Positions 10,293 through 18,478 of a stretch of 64,000 bases of DNA are shown here, in pieces. The notes under the pieces are model-generated. The model worked only from the letters and a program-made list of their open reading frames with translations, had not been told where the DNA came from and made no database searches. Position numbers and translations under genes: made by a program. Each line of letters begins with the position of its first letter. Within the stretch, counting starts at the first letter, position 1. The DNA comes from Spirochaetota bacterium (GTDB lineage Bacteria > Spirochaetota > UBA12135 > COTS27), in NCBI GenBank assembly GCA_013426755.1, contig AP019861.1:2387271-2451270 (forward strand), given 5' to 3'.

Positions 10293-10314
10293 GACCTCGC
10301 TCTTATAGGAGGTC
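10293..10314 (+). terminator. Hairpin after the M23 peptidase gene
   Basis: A perfect 6-bp stem (GACCTC / GAGGTC) with a 10-base loop begins 8 bases past the stop codon of the M23 gene. No T-run follows directly, so it is at best a weak or Rho-assisted terminator or an mRNA-end stabiliser. Confidence 0.3.
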
Positions 10315-10580
10315 GTAATCGCCGATTTTACTGCTGGCTGATTTTACTCTATAGCAATAGCATTTTTGCTGTGATTTGTAACTTTGCTGCTATAAATTGC
10401 AGTTATTATAATTATTATAATTATTACAATTACTACAATCCGCGTTTGTTTTTGATGTTGTTTTTTTGATATTTATCGTATGATTAAGAGCACAATGCGT
10501 GAACCCATTGCTTTATTCACTGCTTTATTAATATCCAGTGGTTAAGCTATTTTTTAAGATACTATGCGAGGTATATTCAA

Positions 10581-11357
10581 TTGAAACTAGTTATCTCACC
10601 TGCTAAGACTTTTAGATCAATTGTTAATAACAATCACGATTTGAAATCAAATTCGCAGCCTTATTTTAGCCGCGACACGACAACTCTTATAAAAACACTG
10701 AAGACATTGTCATCACAAGAGATTGGAACATTGATGACGATCAGTCCTAAGCTCGCTGATCTTAATTATGAACGTTACCAAAATTGGACGTCCACAGCGT
10801 CTAAGCAGAATGTTATAAAACCTCAGGCGGCTATTTTTTCATTTGACGGCGATGTTTACCGTGGCATTGACATTGGCTCTTACACGAAAGCAGAATTGAA
10901 ACGCCTAGGCAGTACAGTTTTTATTCTCTCTGGTCTGTACGGACTTCTTAAGCCCTTTGATCGCATTAAAGAATACCGCCTCGAAATGGGCACGGGGCTT
11001 AAAGTTAATAATCATAAGGATTTATACGCATTTTGGAACGACCGCGTTGCTAAGGCACTGTTAGACAATCTAAGCCCACGCGAACCGCTTATCAATCTCG
11101 CTTCACAAGAGTACTTTAAAGTCATCAAACCGTATTTAGGAAAAACTACCGTTGTCACACCTATTTTTAAAGAAAATGTACGCGGTACTTATAAGATCGT
11201 AAGCTTTAAAAGTAAAGTCGCACGCGGAATGATGACGTCTTATATTGTAAAAAACAATCTCAAAAAACCTGAAGACCTTACAAAATTCACTACCGCAGGC
11301 TATCGTTACGACAAAAAGACCGCAACACCGCTAGCACCAACCTTTATTCGCGACTAA
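10581..11357 (+). CDS. yaaA: YaaA/DUF328 peroxide-stress protein
   Basis: YaaA family proteins bind DNA and lower intracellular iron damage during hydrogen peroxide stress in E. coli. Seen: MKLVISPAKTF at the N-terminus, FSFDGDVYRGID near 92, ILSGLYGLLKPFDRIKEYR near 117, INLASQEYFK near 172, and the C-terminal segment with RGMMTSYIVKN. Length 258 aa is typical. The start is TTG: it gives the canonical N-terminus and has GAGG 9 bases upstream. It is the last plus-strand gene before the convergent polysaccharide operon, with only 9 bases between the two stop codons. Confidence 0.95.
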   Translation: MKLVISPAKTFRSIVNNNHDLKSNSQPYFSRDTTTLIKTLKTLSSQEIGTLMTISPKLADLNYERYQNWTSTASKQNVIKPQAAIFSFDGDVYRGIDIGSYTKAELKRLGSTVFILSGLYGLLKPFDRIKEYRLEMGTGLKVNNHKDLYAFWNDRVAKALLDNLSPREPLINLASQEYFKVIKPYLGKTTVVTPIFKENVRGTYKIVSFKSKVARGMMTSYIVKNNLKKPEDLTKFTTAGYRYDKKTATPLAPTFIRD

Positions 11358-11366
11358 TAAGCCGTG

Positions 11367-12704
11367 TCAAACACTCTTCCAGAGACTAAGAAAGGCTATT
11401 GTTCGACTCTTATCATAACGCTGACGTGAAAGCGCTAGCGCCTCTCCAGCCAATTGTACCAATCTGCCCCGTCCTGGAAGATTTTTCAATAATATCCCAG
11501 GCATCGCAGCATAAAGACGGTAGCGCGGATGATACCATTTCCAGACGCCGCGCAGACCCTTCAATCCAAGTAACATAACATTATACACCATATACCGTAC
11601 TCCGCTCTGTTCGTGTGAAAATAACCCTGCACGATAATAACGATCCACTGCATTGGCAAAGGTTCTACCGTCTAAAATAGTACGTTTTGTATAAATTGAG
11701 AATACTTTGAAATAAAACTTTTCATAGATAAGAAATATTTCAGAAAACTGGCTCTTTATATCGGCTGCTTTAGGGACATTCCCACATCTAAACATATATT
11801 GCAGCGCTTTCCAGTAGTGTTCTGAGAAGTGAATTTCACTTAAAAAAGGGTCTTCAACTTCCAAATTACGTAGAACTCGCAATTTAGCTAAAAACGTTGC
11901 CGTATAAGCGCGCGTGAGAATCAGATAAACCGCCCCACATATCAAATACGTCTGCCATAACGTCCGCCAGATGCGTACTAGGGCAATTGAATGACTTTGC
12001 AATGCAGATTTTTTTCTAAGCAGCCGATTAAACTCACGTTCTGCCTGAACGAGAGCAATGCCTTGGGTGAACAGAATCTGCAACGCCTCCGCAGCAGTGA
12101 ACACAGGTCTCTTAGAAAAAGGAATCTTAGCAAGAACCGTATTCGCTCCCCATAACACGCGATGCCCCCACTTGAGTTCATACCACTTCGGCAAGCTTGG
12201 AAGAGTGTATAAGTTACTTTCACATACGACCTTAATAAGCCGTACGCTAGTATTTAATTTTGTTTTAAGACCATAGATCACAGTAGCAATGAGTTGTGTC
12301 AAGTAAGATTTTTGTAACGCGCTCATATCCTTAATAACAACAACTATTTCATAAGGAGCATAAAGTTTTTCAGTTCCACTGTGATCTGTAAAACATCCCG
12401 CTTCACCTCGTCCATACACTCCCCCTAAGATAATGGCAACGATTTTAGCCATCGGACAACGACATTCGAAACTATAAACTAACGTCTTCAAATCACGATT
12501 AATCCGCTCTTCTAGATGAGAATATTCGTAATACGTAAATCCATAGCTCCCGCCACTACGAGCATCTGCTGTAGAGTGTGTGCGAACAGATAAGTGATCT
12601 CGCTGCGTGGAATTTTGATGGGTTGCTACCGGTGCTAAAACGGATGGAGTCGTTTTTTTAACCGATGGACTGTGCAGCGGTGAATCATGCGTGAATTGAT
12701 TCAT
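11367..12704 (-). CDS. Nucleotidyltransferase-like protein in polysaccharide/partner-switch operon (function unknown)
   Basis: Last gene of the 17.5 to 11.4 kb operon. I do not recognise a named family with confidence. Around residue 90 the segment AIILGGVYGRGEAGCF, followed after a short loop by YEIVVVI, resembles the glycine-rich G(S/G)xGRGE strand and acidic strand of minimal nucleotidyltransferase-fold proteins found with exopolysaccharide loci. The second acidic residue of the usual D-x-D is not clear, so activity is doubtful. The remaining 300 residues are basic and probably helical, with one hydrophobic stretch (LWQTYLICGAVYLIL). The N-terminal 50 residues are S/T/H-rich and unstructured-looking. 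I took the ATG at 12704, preceded by GAGA, rather than the in-frame GTG at 12725. Confidence 0.6.
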   Translation of the reverse strand: MNQFTHDSPLHSPSVKKTTPSVLAPVATHQNSTQRDHLSVRTHSTADARSGGSYGFTYYEYSHLEERINRDLKTLVYSFECRCPMAKIVAIILGGVYGRGEAGCFTDHSGTEKLYAPYEIVVVIKDMSALQKSYLTQLIATVIYGLKTKLNTSVRLIKVVCESNLYTLPSLPKWYELKWGHRVLWGANTVLAKIPFSKRPVFTAAEALQILFTQGIALVQAEREFNRLLRKKSALQSHSIALVRIWRTLWQTYLICGAVYLILTRAYTATFLAKLRVLRNLEVEDPFLSEIHFSEHYWKALQYMFRCGNVPKAADIKSQFSEIFLIYEKFYFKVFSIYTKRTILDGRTFANAVDRYYRAGLFSHEQSGVRYMVYNVMLLGLKGLRGVWKWYHPRYRLYAAMPGILLKNLPGRGRLVQLAGEALALSRQRYDKSRTIAFLSLWKSV

Positions 12705-12766
12705 ATTAAAATCTCTAGCTAGCACATATTAAAAAAAACCTACAAAACAAACACAATCATTTACGG

Positions 12767-14224
12767 TCACGCCCATTTAAGGAATCTCCGTAAAAATATC
12801 TTTGTAATTGTCCGCAAATATTTAAAGGGCATTTTATGGTTCGAGAAATAAAGTTCATTGATAACAAATTGTTCGTCTTCATCGATAACTGGATCGGTCA
12901 TTTCACTGAACCAGAACACCCCTGGTTCATAACTGTCCATCATTCTGATCGTCTGTTTATTGTGAGTGGTCGCTTCGAGCGGACAATTCCCAACAAGCCG
13001 TAATTTCCCACTTAGAACGTCTTTAAGCAATTCACGTTTGTCTAAGAAGAACTGCATAAATATCCATTTGCCCACGCTGCCGCGTTCAAACGTATACGAC
13101 CAGCGTTCGCTAATCTCAAATCGTTTATTGAGATAACAAAGCACACGCTTTCTGTAAATAGAATAATAATCTGTCGCAAAAGCAAGGTAATACCAGTAAA
13201 CGGGTGTCTGGACTAACAGCAGGATGAGGGCAAGTGGAACTTCCCATAAATATCGAATAAAACCCAGTTTGTTTTTCTGCCACACACTACCAGCAATGTG
13301 TTCATCCTCGAAGTCAACGACATGCCCACTGGGAATGTGAATCAGTGTTTTATTGTAAACGATGGCATCTCTAATACTGAGCCATTTGCCTAAGTAGGTT
13401 TTGGGAAGAATAATCGAATCGACGACCTGTGTTCCTTCATCGACAACGACTTCATCTGACAAAATAGCACCCTTGCCGATAATACAATCTGCTTGAATAA
13501 CGGCGTTAGCACCGATAAAGAAATTTTCTTTGAGGATCGTATTTTTCTTTAAGATTGTTTTTTCACCCATAAGTAATTTGTCATTTCTGGCATGCGCCGT
13601 GGCGGCTGGTGGTGTTAACCCGAAATAAGTTGGAAAATCATTCAAAATACGCATCGATAACGAATAGTAATCTTTGCAATTTTTAATAGGAATGGAAGAG
13701 ATTTTTTTCGTGGCGTAAAGTTGGCTAAAATAACGTTGCTTTTTTGAGGGCATGATCTTCTTAGGCAATACGAAGCGCGGCGGTTTGAGAACACCCCAAA
13801 AGAAATCTTTCGTTGCCTCAGTTTTAGCCGTTTGACAGAACATGGCTTTAAAGTCATCGCTTTTAGTCTGATTGTAAAACATAAAACCGTAGCCATAGGT
13901 GTAGTACACGGGCTCAGTGCCGTACCAGAAGCTTTTATTTTTAACAAACGCCGTCTCTATCGTATCTTCACTGCGAATAAGATTGAAAGAAACATCGATT
14001 TTGCTTTTGTATTTATTGTTCGACGCCATGAACCATTTCTCGACTGCGCCCGCTGATCCTTCGGTAACTAGACGCAGTTTCTTAATGCCCATCATTATAA
14101 ATAATTCTAACAAATAGCCAATAAGGGGCTTATTGACAATGGGAATGAGTAGCGGCTCTGTACCTGGGAAGAACTTTGTAATCCATTCGGTTGTATGGTT
14201 TCTAAATATCATGAGGCCTTTCAT
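12767..14224 (-). CDS. Fusion: sugar-nucleotidyltransferase-like N-terminus, left-handed beta-helix, degenerate sugar transferase C-terminus
   Basis: Residues 1-130 look like an NDP-sugar pyrophosphorylase-type Rossmann domain (MKGLMIFRN, PIVNKPLIGYLLELF) but lack the canonical GxGTRL signature, so catalysis is doubtful. Residues about 225-300 form hexapeptide-like repeats (LKKNTILKENFFIGANA, ADCIIGKGAILSDE), as in GlmU/GlgC-type proteins. A hydrophobic segment near 330-360 is followed by a sugar-transferase-like end: LLKDVLSGKLRLVGNCPL and YEPGVFWF correspond to the LxxVLxGxxSxVGPRP and KPGxTGW motifs of polyprenyl-phosphate sugar transferases, but several conserved residues differ. Strong ribosome binding site AGGAG 8 bases before ATG. 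It follows the STAS gene after a hairpin. The probable job is synthesis or control of a surface glycan. Confidence 0.72.
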   Translation of the reverse strand: MKGLMIFRNHTTEWITKFFPGTEPLLIPIVNKPLIGYLLELFIMMGIKKLRLVTEGSAGAVEKWFMASNNKYKSKIDVSFNLIRSEDTIETAFVKNKSFWYGTEPVYYTYGYGFMFYNQTKSDDFKAMFCQTAKTEATKDFFWGVLKPPRFVLPKKIMPSKKQRYFSQLYATKKISSIPIKNCKDYYSLSMRILNDFPTYFGLTPPAATAHARNDKLLMGEKTILKKNTILKENFFIGANAVIQADCIIGKGAILSDEVVVDEGTQVVDSIILPKTYLGKWLSIRDAIVYNKTLIHIPSGHVVDFEDEHIAGSVWQKNKLGFIRYLWEVPLALILLLVQTPVYWYYLAFATDYYSIYRKRVLCYLNKRFEISERWSYTFERGSVGKWIFMQFFLDKRELLKDVLSGKLRLVGNCPLEATTHNKQTIRMMDSYEPGVFWFSEMTDPVIDEDEQFVINELYFSNHKMPFKYLRTITKIFLRRFLKWA

Positions 14225-14300
14225 TATATGATCTCCTAATAATGCTGGTAAATAGTTCTAAAAATAGTTCTAAAAAATGTTTTTATCTACGAGTGACAGC

Positions 14301-14334
14301 GGAGTTCTCTTTATTTCTAAGAAAACAGAACTCC
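14301..14334. repeat. Intercistronic hairpin downstream of the STAS gene
   Basis: Perfect 8-bp arms GGAGTTCT and AGAACTCC enclose an 18-base loop that can itself pair (TTTCT/AGAAA). It begins 1 base past the STAS stop, inside the operon, and precedes the fusion gene by about 75 bases. On the transcript (minus strand) no T-run follows immediately. It may set the relative amounts of STAS protein and the downstream enzymes by partial termination or mRNA processing. Confidence 0.6.
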
Positions 14335-14335
14335 T

Positions 14336-14665
14336 CTAAAGCGTGTCAATTGCTGTGTTAAGATTATCGTAAATATCAAAGATGCGATGTGCTTGTGTGA
14401 TTTCAAAAACCAGACGCACCTTCGGACACAGTCCGACAAGTCGCAATTCTTTTTTATTTTCACGAATAGACTTCAAACACGAGACGACCGCGCCGAGTCC
14501 TGTCGAATCAACAAAATTCAAATGTGAGAAATCAAAGACAAAATGACAAACTTTATTGTTCCATTTCATAAATGTTTCTTTAAAGTCGCGCGCATTGGTA
14601 GCGTCTAATCGACCTTCAAAGCGAACAACTCCCACTTCATCTATATATTCAATATCTACTTTCAT
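14336..14665 (-). CDS. STAS-domain anti-sigma-factor-antagonist-like protein
   Basis: Single STAS domain, 109 aa. The motif DFSHLNFVDSTGLGAVV holds the phospho-acceptor Ser54 of SpoIIAA/RsbV-type proteins (DSxGLG). In known partner-switching modules such a protein binds an HATPase kinase when unphosphorylated and is released when phosphorylated; a PP2C phosphatase resets it. Both activities are present in the product of the gene two positions upstream (15709-17502), so they are very likely partners. It lies between two sugar-transferase-type genes, not beside a sigma factor, suggesting that glycan synthesis rather than transcription is the direct output. AGG 10 bases before the ATG. Confidence 0.93.
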   Translation of the reverse strand: MKVDIEYIDEVGVVRFEGRLDATNARDFKETFMKWNNKVCHFVFDFSHLNFVDSTGLGAVVSCLKSIRENKKELRLVGLCPKVRLVFEITQAHRIFDIYDNLNTAIDTL

Positions 14666-14715
14666 AACGATATGACCTATCTTAAAAAATAATGGTTAAT
14701 AATGAGGTTACCTTT

Positions 14716-15645
14716 TTAATAAATAGCTTTTCCAATCATAATGAAAAAACTGATCTTCATTAAAACAATTGTGTAATTTGCCCATGTTAAATTTCTAATA
14801 TGCTTAAGATCAAAATACCCATAACGATCGCGAACAACAAATGAACGCATATCTTTATCTAAACTGCTATCGGGGTGAAGCATGGCTGCGAGGTGGTTCT
14901 TTTTAGCCTGTGGCGTCTTACTTGTGGTATCGTAATGATTTAATGCACTACTTCTTAAGTATGCGAGGCCTGGTTTCAAATGAAGGCGCATTCTATCGGT
15001 AAGCGTGTAATTAAATGTTTGATTCGCCGCAATGGGGTGTGGTCCTAACAAACTCATATCTCCTAGCAGGACATTAAATAACACGGGTATCATTTCTAGC
15101 CGTGTGAAGACTAGGATTTTACCTATGAATGTGAGGTCGCGCTGTTCTGAGACACGGAAGATTTTTTCTTTGATACCGGTAGTTTCATGTGTCATAAACA
15201 AAGGCAACAAATTATAAGTCGAAGTGGTGCGCTGTGTTCTAAATCTATACATTCTAAACAGTTCGCCATCTTGCCCGATGCATTTCTTTCCATAAAAGGC
15301 ACAGCCACTACCCTCCATGCTAACTAAAAACATAAACGTGATCGTAATAGGAATCAAAGCAATGATCAGTATTAAAGCAATGCTTATATCCAGCAATCGT
15401 TTTAGCGCATAGCTCGTTAAAAATGCAGCCCGTAAAAAGAAGTCACGCAAATCAGCTTTAGAATTGATCTTAAAGAGATGTGATTTACGCCGTTTGTAAA
15501 AAAAGATGGTTTGACGAAGTTCATTTCTCTGGATATCGTAATGATCTTTAACCGCGTTCATAACGTTTAGGGTACGACTACTAAGTCCCGTAAGATTTTC
15601 ATCGCGTAAATTCAATTTTTTCATATTCATATTAGCAGGAGGCAT
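14716..15645 (-). CDS. Bacterial sugar transferase (initiating polyprenyl-phosphate glycosyl-1-phosphate transferase type)
   Basis: Membrane enzyme of the WcaJ/PglC/ExoY superfamily that transfers a sugar-1-phosphate from a nucleotide sugar to undecaprenyl phosphate, starting surface-polysaccharide synthesis. Seen: cytoplasmic N-terminal part (1-75), YALKRLLDISIALILI leading into a hydrophobic hairpin (about 78-108), YRFRTQR, LTFIGKILVFTRLEMIPVL near 175, and NVLLGDMSLLGPHPI near 192. The usual SLVGPRP reads SLLGPHP and the usual RxTSLDELP reads RLEMIP, so two catalytic-site motifs are altered and the substrate may be atypical. Only the family's C-terminal catalytic core is present, without the long four-helix N-terminus of WcaJ. 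ATG at 15645 has no ribosome binding site; in-frame ATGs at 15630 and 15624 are alternatives. Confidence 0.85.
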   Translation of the reverse strand: MPPANMNMKKLNLRDENLTGLSSRTLNVMNAVKDHYDIQRNELRQTIFFYKRRKSHLFKINSKADLRDFFLRAAFLTSYALKRLLDISIALILIIALIPITITFMFLVSMEGSGCAFYGKKCIGQDGELFRMYRFRTQRTTSTYNLLPLFMTHETTGIKEKIFRVSEQRDLTFIGKILVFTRLEMIPVLFNVLLGDMSLLGPHPIAANQTFNYTLTDRMRLHLKPGLAYLRSSALNHYDTTSKTPQAKKNHLAAMLHPDSSLDKDMRSFVVRDRYGYFDLKHIRNLTWANYTIVLMKISFFIMIGKAIY

Positions 15646-15708
15646 TGAACTATTTATTAAATAACTAGGTTACAGTAAGGGTTAAAACAAATTAACTGAT
15701 GATTGTGA

Positions 15709-17502
15709 TTATGGATTATCTGTTGTGAGCAGTGGCAATTTCTTATTAGGCGGCACATGAAGTTTCGAATGGAGCTGTTCATTGTTAGCAGATGCTGCCA
15801 GTACGGCCGTCTCCTTAGCGTTGTGGTCATAATTTTTTAAATATTTTTCCTCTTGTTCTAATTCGTCTTTTATAAGAACGATGACGGTTTCATTGGTGTC
15901 TTCATAGCGTTTACTATAAAATCGTGAGGCTATGGAAGCAATGATAAGAATACCGCGACCAGAATTAGCGAGTTGGTCTTGGGGACGATAGCGTTTTTCT
16001 TCGAGAACGTTATTGAAATTCCAATCTTTACCCTTGTCATAAAGTTTTAACGTGACACTGTCCTCTTTAACATCATAAGAGACTTCAACGACAATCGTTC
16101 CCGTACTACGGCCTTTAAATCCATGTGAAATGATGTTATTGAGATATTCATTGACCGCAAGTTCGCTTTTTGTGGCGAGCAGATCACTGTCCGTCCACTT
16201 TTTGATACAATGTTCTATTTTCTTCCCAAGGGCAGCGACATTGATTAAAAATGAATTGATATAAAAAACTTCTCTGTAATTAGAAAAATAGGTGGCTGTA
16301 TTTTCTAATTTGAGGAGGGCAAAATCATCGGTCATTACTTTAAAGCCATTGTCATGAAGTAATTTTTTTATCATTTGCGGCATAAGGTACATATGAAAAG
16401 CGTCGCGTGCGTTCGTTTCTATAAGTTCGAGCAATTTTTTAAGTCCGAGTTGTTCTCCTTTATCATTCATACATTCGAAGACGCCATCTGTATACATGAC
16501 GAAGACCGTCTCTTCATCAAAGGCAAAGACCTCTTCGTCTTTTTTATCATATTCAGAATCAGGGAACCATCCGAGCGGACAACCTCCTTTCTGCCCGACA
16601 AATTGGGCTCGGCCTGTTTTCTTATTAAATGTGAGGAGGGGCGGATGTCCTGCATTGTAGACGGTCATCTTTTGATGCTGCAGATCAATGACCGAGCAGA
16701 GAATCGTAATATAACTTTGTTCGAACAATGTCTGTGTGATGATAGCATTGAGCCGTGTGAGGAATTCATGGGGGTAGTATTTGTCCTTGTCCGTGATCAT
16801 AACAAGACTCTGAATAAGTGATTTGACAGCAGTCATAAGTAAGGCGGCATGGACGCCATGTCCTGAAATATCCCCCATATACACAAGGTATTTATCATTG
16901 CCGAGGTCTAGAATGTCATATAAATCGCCACTGACTTTACTAGAAGGCTCATAAATAGATACACCTAGGAAGTCTTTTTTGTGTACAAACCATTCTGGGA
17001 GGAGGTATTTTTGAATTTCTGAGGATAAATTGAGATCGTGGAGGATATCTTGATAAAGTTTTTTGATATTGCGTTCTGCACTACGAATCTTGATCACGTT
17101 TTCTACCCGTGACAATAATTCTACTTCATTGATAGGTTTTTTAATATAATCTACGGCACCATATTTGAAAGAATAGCGAATCGAATCGTCATCTATAAGT
17201 GACGTCAATATAATTACAGGCAATTCAGGACATATTTTATGGATATATTCACACACTTCAAATCCTGTCATCTCGACGAGCATAACGTCAAGTAAAACAA
17301 CATCGTATTCATTTTCCTCTACTTTTTTGATTGCTTCTTTGCCGCTGGAACAAGAGTCATATTCCATATTGTATTTAAAAAGGATTTTTTCTAGGATATA
17401 GACATTGACATTTTCATCATCGACGATGAGAATTTTGATGTTTTTTTTGTCTTGCGATTGTTTGAGTTGTGTCTCGAGTTGTTTTTCCGCTATTGGTTTC
17501 AA
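15709..17502 (-). CDS. Response regulator with PP2C phosphatase and HATPase kinase domains (RsbU/HsbR-like)
   Basis: Three-domain regulator. Residues 20-140: receiver domain with Asp28/Asp29, phospho-acceptor Asp72 (VVLLDVM), LTS and Lys121 (IKKP). Residues about 155-390: SpoIIE-type PP2C with the metal-binding aspartates visible in SGDLYD, GDISGHGVHAAL, YTDGVFE and TDDFALL. Residues about 420-540: GHKL serine-kinase-like domain with N-box AVNEYLNNIISHG, G1 YDKGKDW and G2 SGRGILII. All three look active. The order REC-PP2C-HATPase matches Pseudomonas HsbR, which switches its STAS partner HsbA; the STAS protein here is two genes downstream. Start is TTG with GAGG 9 bases upstream, and no ATG lies near. 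No cognate histidine kinase is encoded next to it. It heads the five-gene operon. Confidence 0.94.
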   Translation of the reverse strand: MKPIAEKQLETQLKQSQDKKNIKILIVDDENVNVYILEKILFKYNMEYDSCSSGKEAIKKVEENEYDVVLLDVMLVEMTGFEVCEYIHKICPELPVIILTSLIDDDSIRYSFKYGAVDYIKKPINEVELLSRVENVIKIRSAERNIKKLYQDILHDLNLSSEIQKYLLPEWFVHKKDFLGVSIYEPSSKVSGDLYDILDLGNDKYLVYMGDISGHGVHAALLMTAVKSLIQSLVMITDKDKYYPHEFLTRLNAIITQTLFEQSYITILCSVIDLQHQKMTVYNAGHPPLLTFNKKTGRAQFVGQKGGCPLGWFPDSEYDKKDEEVFAFDEETVFVMYTDGVFECMNDKGEQLGLKKLLELIETNARDAFHMYLMPQMIKKLLHDNGFKVMTDDFALLKLENTATYFSNYREVFYINSFLINVAALGKKIEHCIKKWTDSDLLATKSELAVNEYLNNIISHGFKGRSTGTIVVEVSYDVKEDSVTLKLYDKGKDWNFNNVLEEKRYRPQDQLANSGRGILIIASIASRFYSKRYEDTNETVIVLIKDELEQEEKYLKNYDHNAKETAVLAASANNEQLHSKLHVPPNKKLPLLTTDNP

Positions 17503-17825
17503 TGAAAATATCCTCTATATAAGATTGATGCTTCGTATAATGGCTACTTCGTATGCGTAGTTATATCGTGCGTGGGTGTGCAGGTGTAAGTAAATGTATG
17601 AGTAAATGTATGAAATAGTCTCGCTTAGTGTAATCTCTCTTTTTAAGAAGTTCCTATTAGATGTGTACATGGTATAATTAAAACGTTGCATCGAAGATTA
17701 TTAGAAAGTTTTATGAATGGTTATAAAAATGTCTAATATCTGCAGAACAATTTTATTAACTTTACACAAAAGTTCAAATTAAACGAAAGTTATTTTAATT
17801 ACATACTATTATTGGGAAGCAAGTT
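17503..17825. other. Divergent promoter region of the regulator operon and redoxin gene
   Basis: About 320 bases between the TTG of the REC-PP2C gene and the ATG of the redoxin gene. It contains TATAAT-like hexamers on both strands (for example GTATAATTA near 17671) but no -35/-10 pair of clear quality, and the pieces TGTATGAGTAAATGTATGA form a short direct repeat near 17592. No gene is seen. Confidence 0.4.
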
Positions 17826-18368
17826 ATGAATAAGAGATTGTCACCTATGCCGCGGCAGGCTGTGCCGGATTTGGAAATTCCACTACTCACTGGGGGAACG
17901 TGGAATATTAAAACTGCTTCATGTGAGCGGTTTTTTCTAGTTGTATTTTATCGCGGGTATCATTGTCCGATCTGTAAACCCTATTTACAAGAGCTAAATG
18001 CGCTTAGCAAGGACCTCGAAGCGCATGGTGTGGTCTCTATTGCGGTCTCTACGGACGTCAAAGAGCGTGCTGAGCGGTCTTACAGTGAATGGAATTTAGC
18101 ACCCCTTAAGCTTGGATATGGGCTTTCTGTGGACACAGGAAGGAATTGGGGCTTGTTTGTCTCGTCAAGTCGTGGAAAAACCTCTACGGGTGTCCTCGAG
18201 CCAGACTTTTTTACAGAACCAGGTCTCTTTCTAGTGAGGGCTGATCGCACGCTTTACAGTTCGGCTATTCAAACTATGCCTTTTATGCGTCCTAGCTTTA
18301 GTGATCTTGTTAAGGCGCTTGATTTTATCATAAAAAAAGATTACCCTGCGCGTGGAGAAGTCCAGTAG
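17826..18368 (+). CDS. AhpC/TSA-type peroxiredoxin-like (redoxin) protein
   Basis: Thioredoxin-fold protein of the peroxiredoxin-like redoxin group, probably reducing peroxides or acting as a thiol-disulfide protein. Seen: VPDLEIPLLTGGTWN near residue 13, then FYRGYHCPICKPYL with Cys47 and Cys50 (a CxxC instead of the usual peroxidatic PxxxTxxC), SIAVSTDVKERAE near 71 and a TEPGLFLVRADRTLY strand near 138. Length 180 aa. The ATG has AAG-rich sequence upstream but only a weak ribosome binding site. It is divergent from the partner-switch operon. Together with YaaA it suggests regular exposure to oxygen or peroxide. Confidence 0.85.
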   Translation: MNKRLSPMPRQAVPDLEIPLLTGGTWNIKTASCERFFLVVFYRGYHCPICKPYLQELNALSKDLEAHGVVSIAVSTDVKERAERSYSEWNLAPLKLGYGLSVDTGRNWGLFVSSSRGKTSTGVLEPDFFTEPGLFLVRADRTLYSSAIQTMPFMRPSFSDLVKALDFIIKKDYPARGEVQ

Positions 18369-18478
18369 CACTCCCTACCCGCTTGCTGCTTATCTTACAC
18401 TTGGTTTAGGCTAACTGGTCTAGGCTAACTAGTTCAGTCTACACAGCTAGACCGATGAGCGGGGCTTGCTCAATGAAG

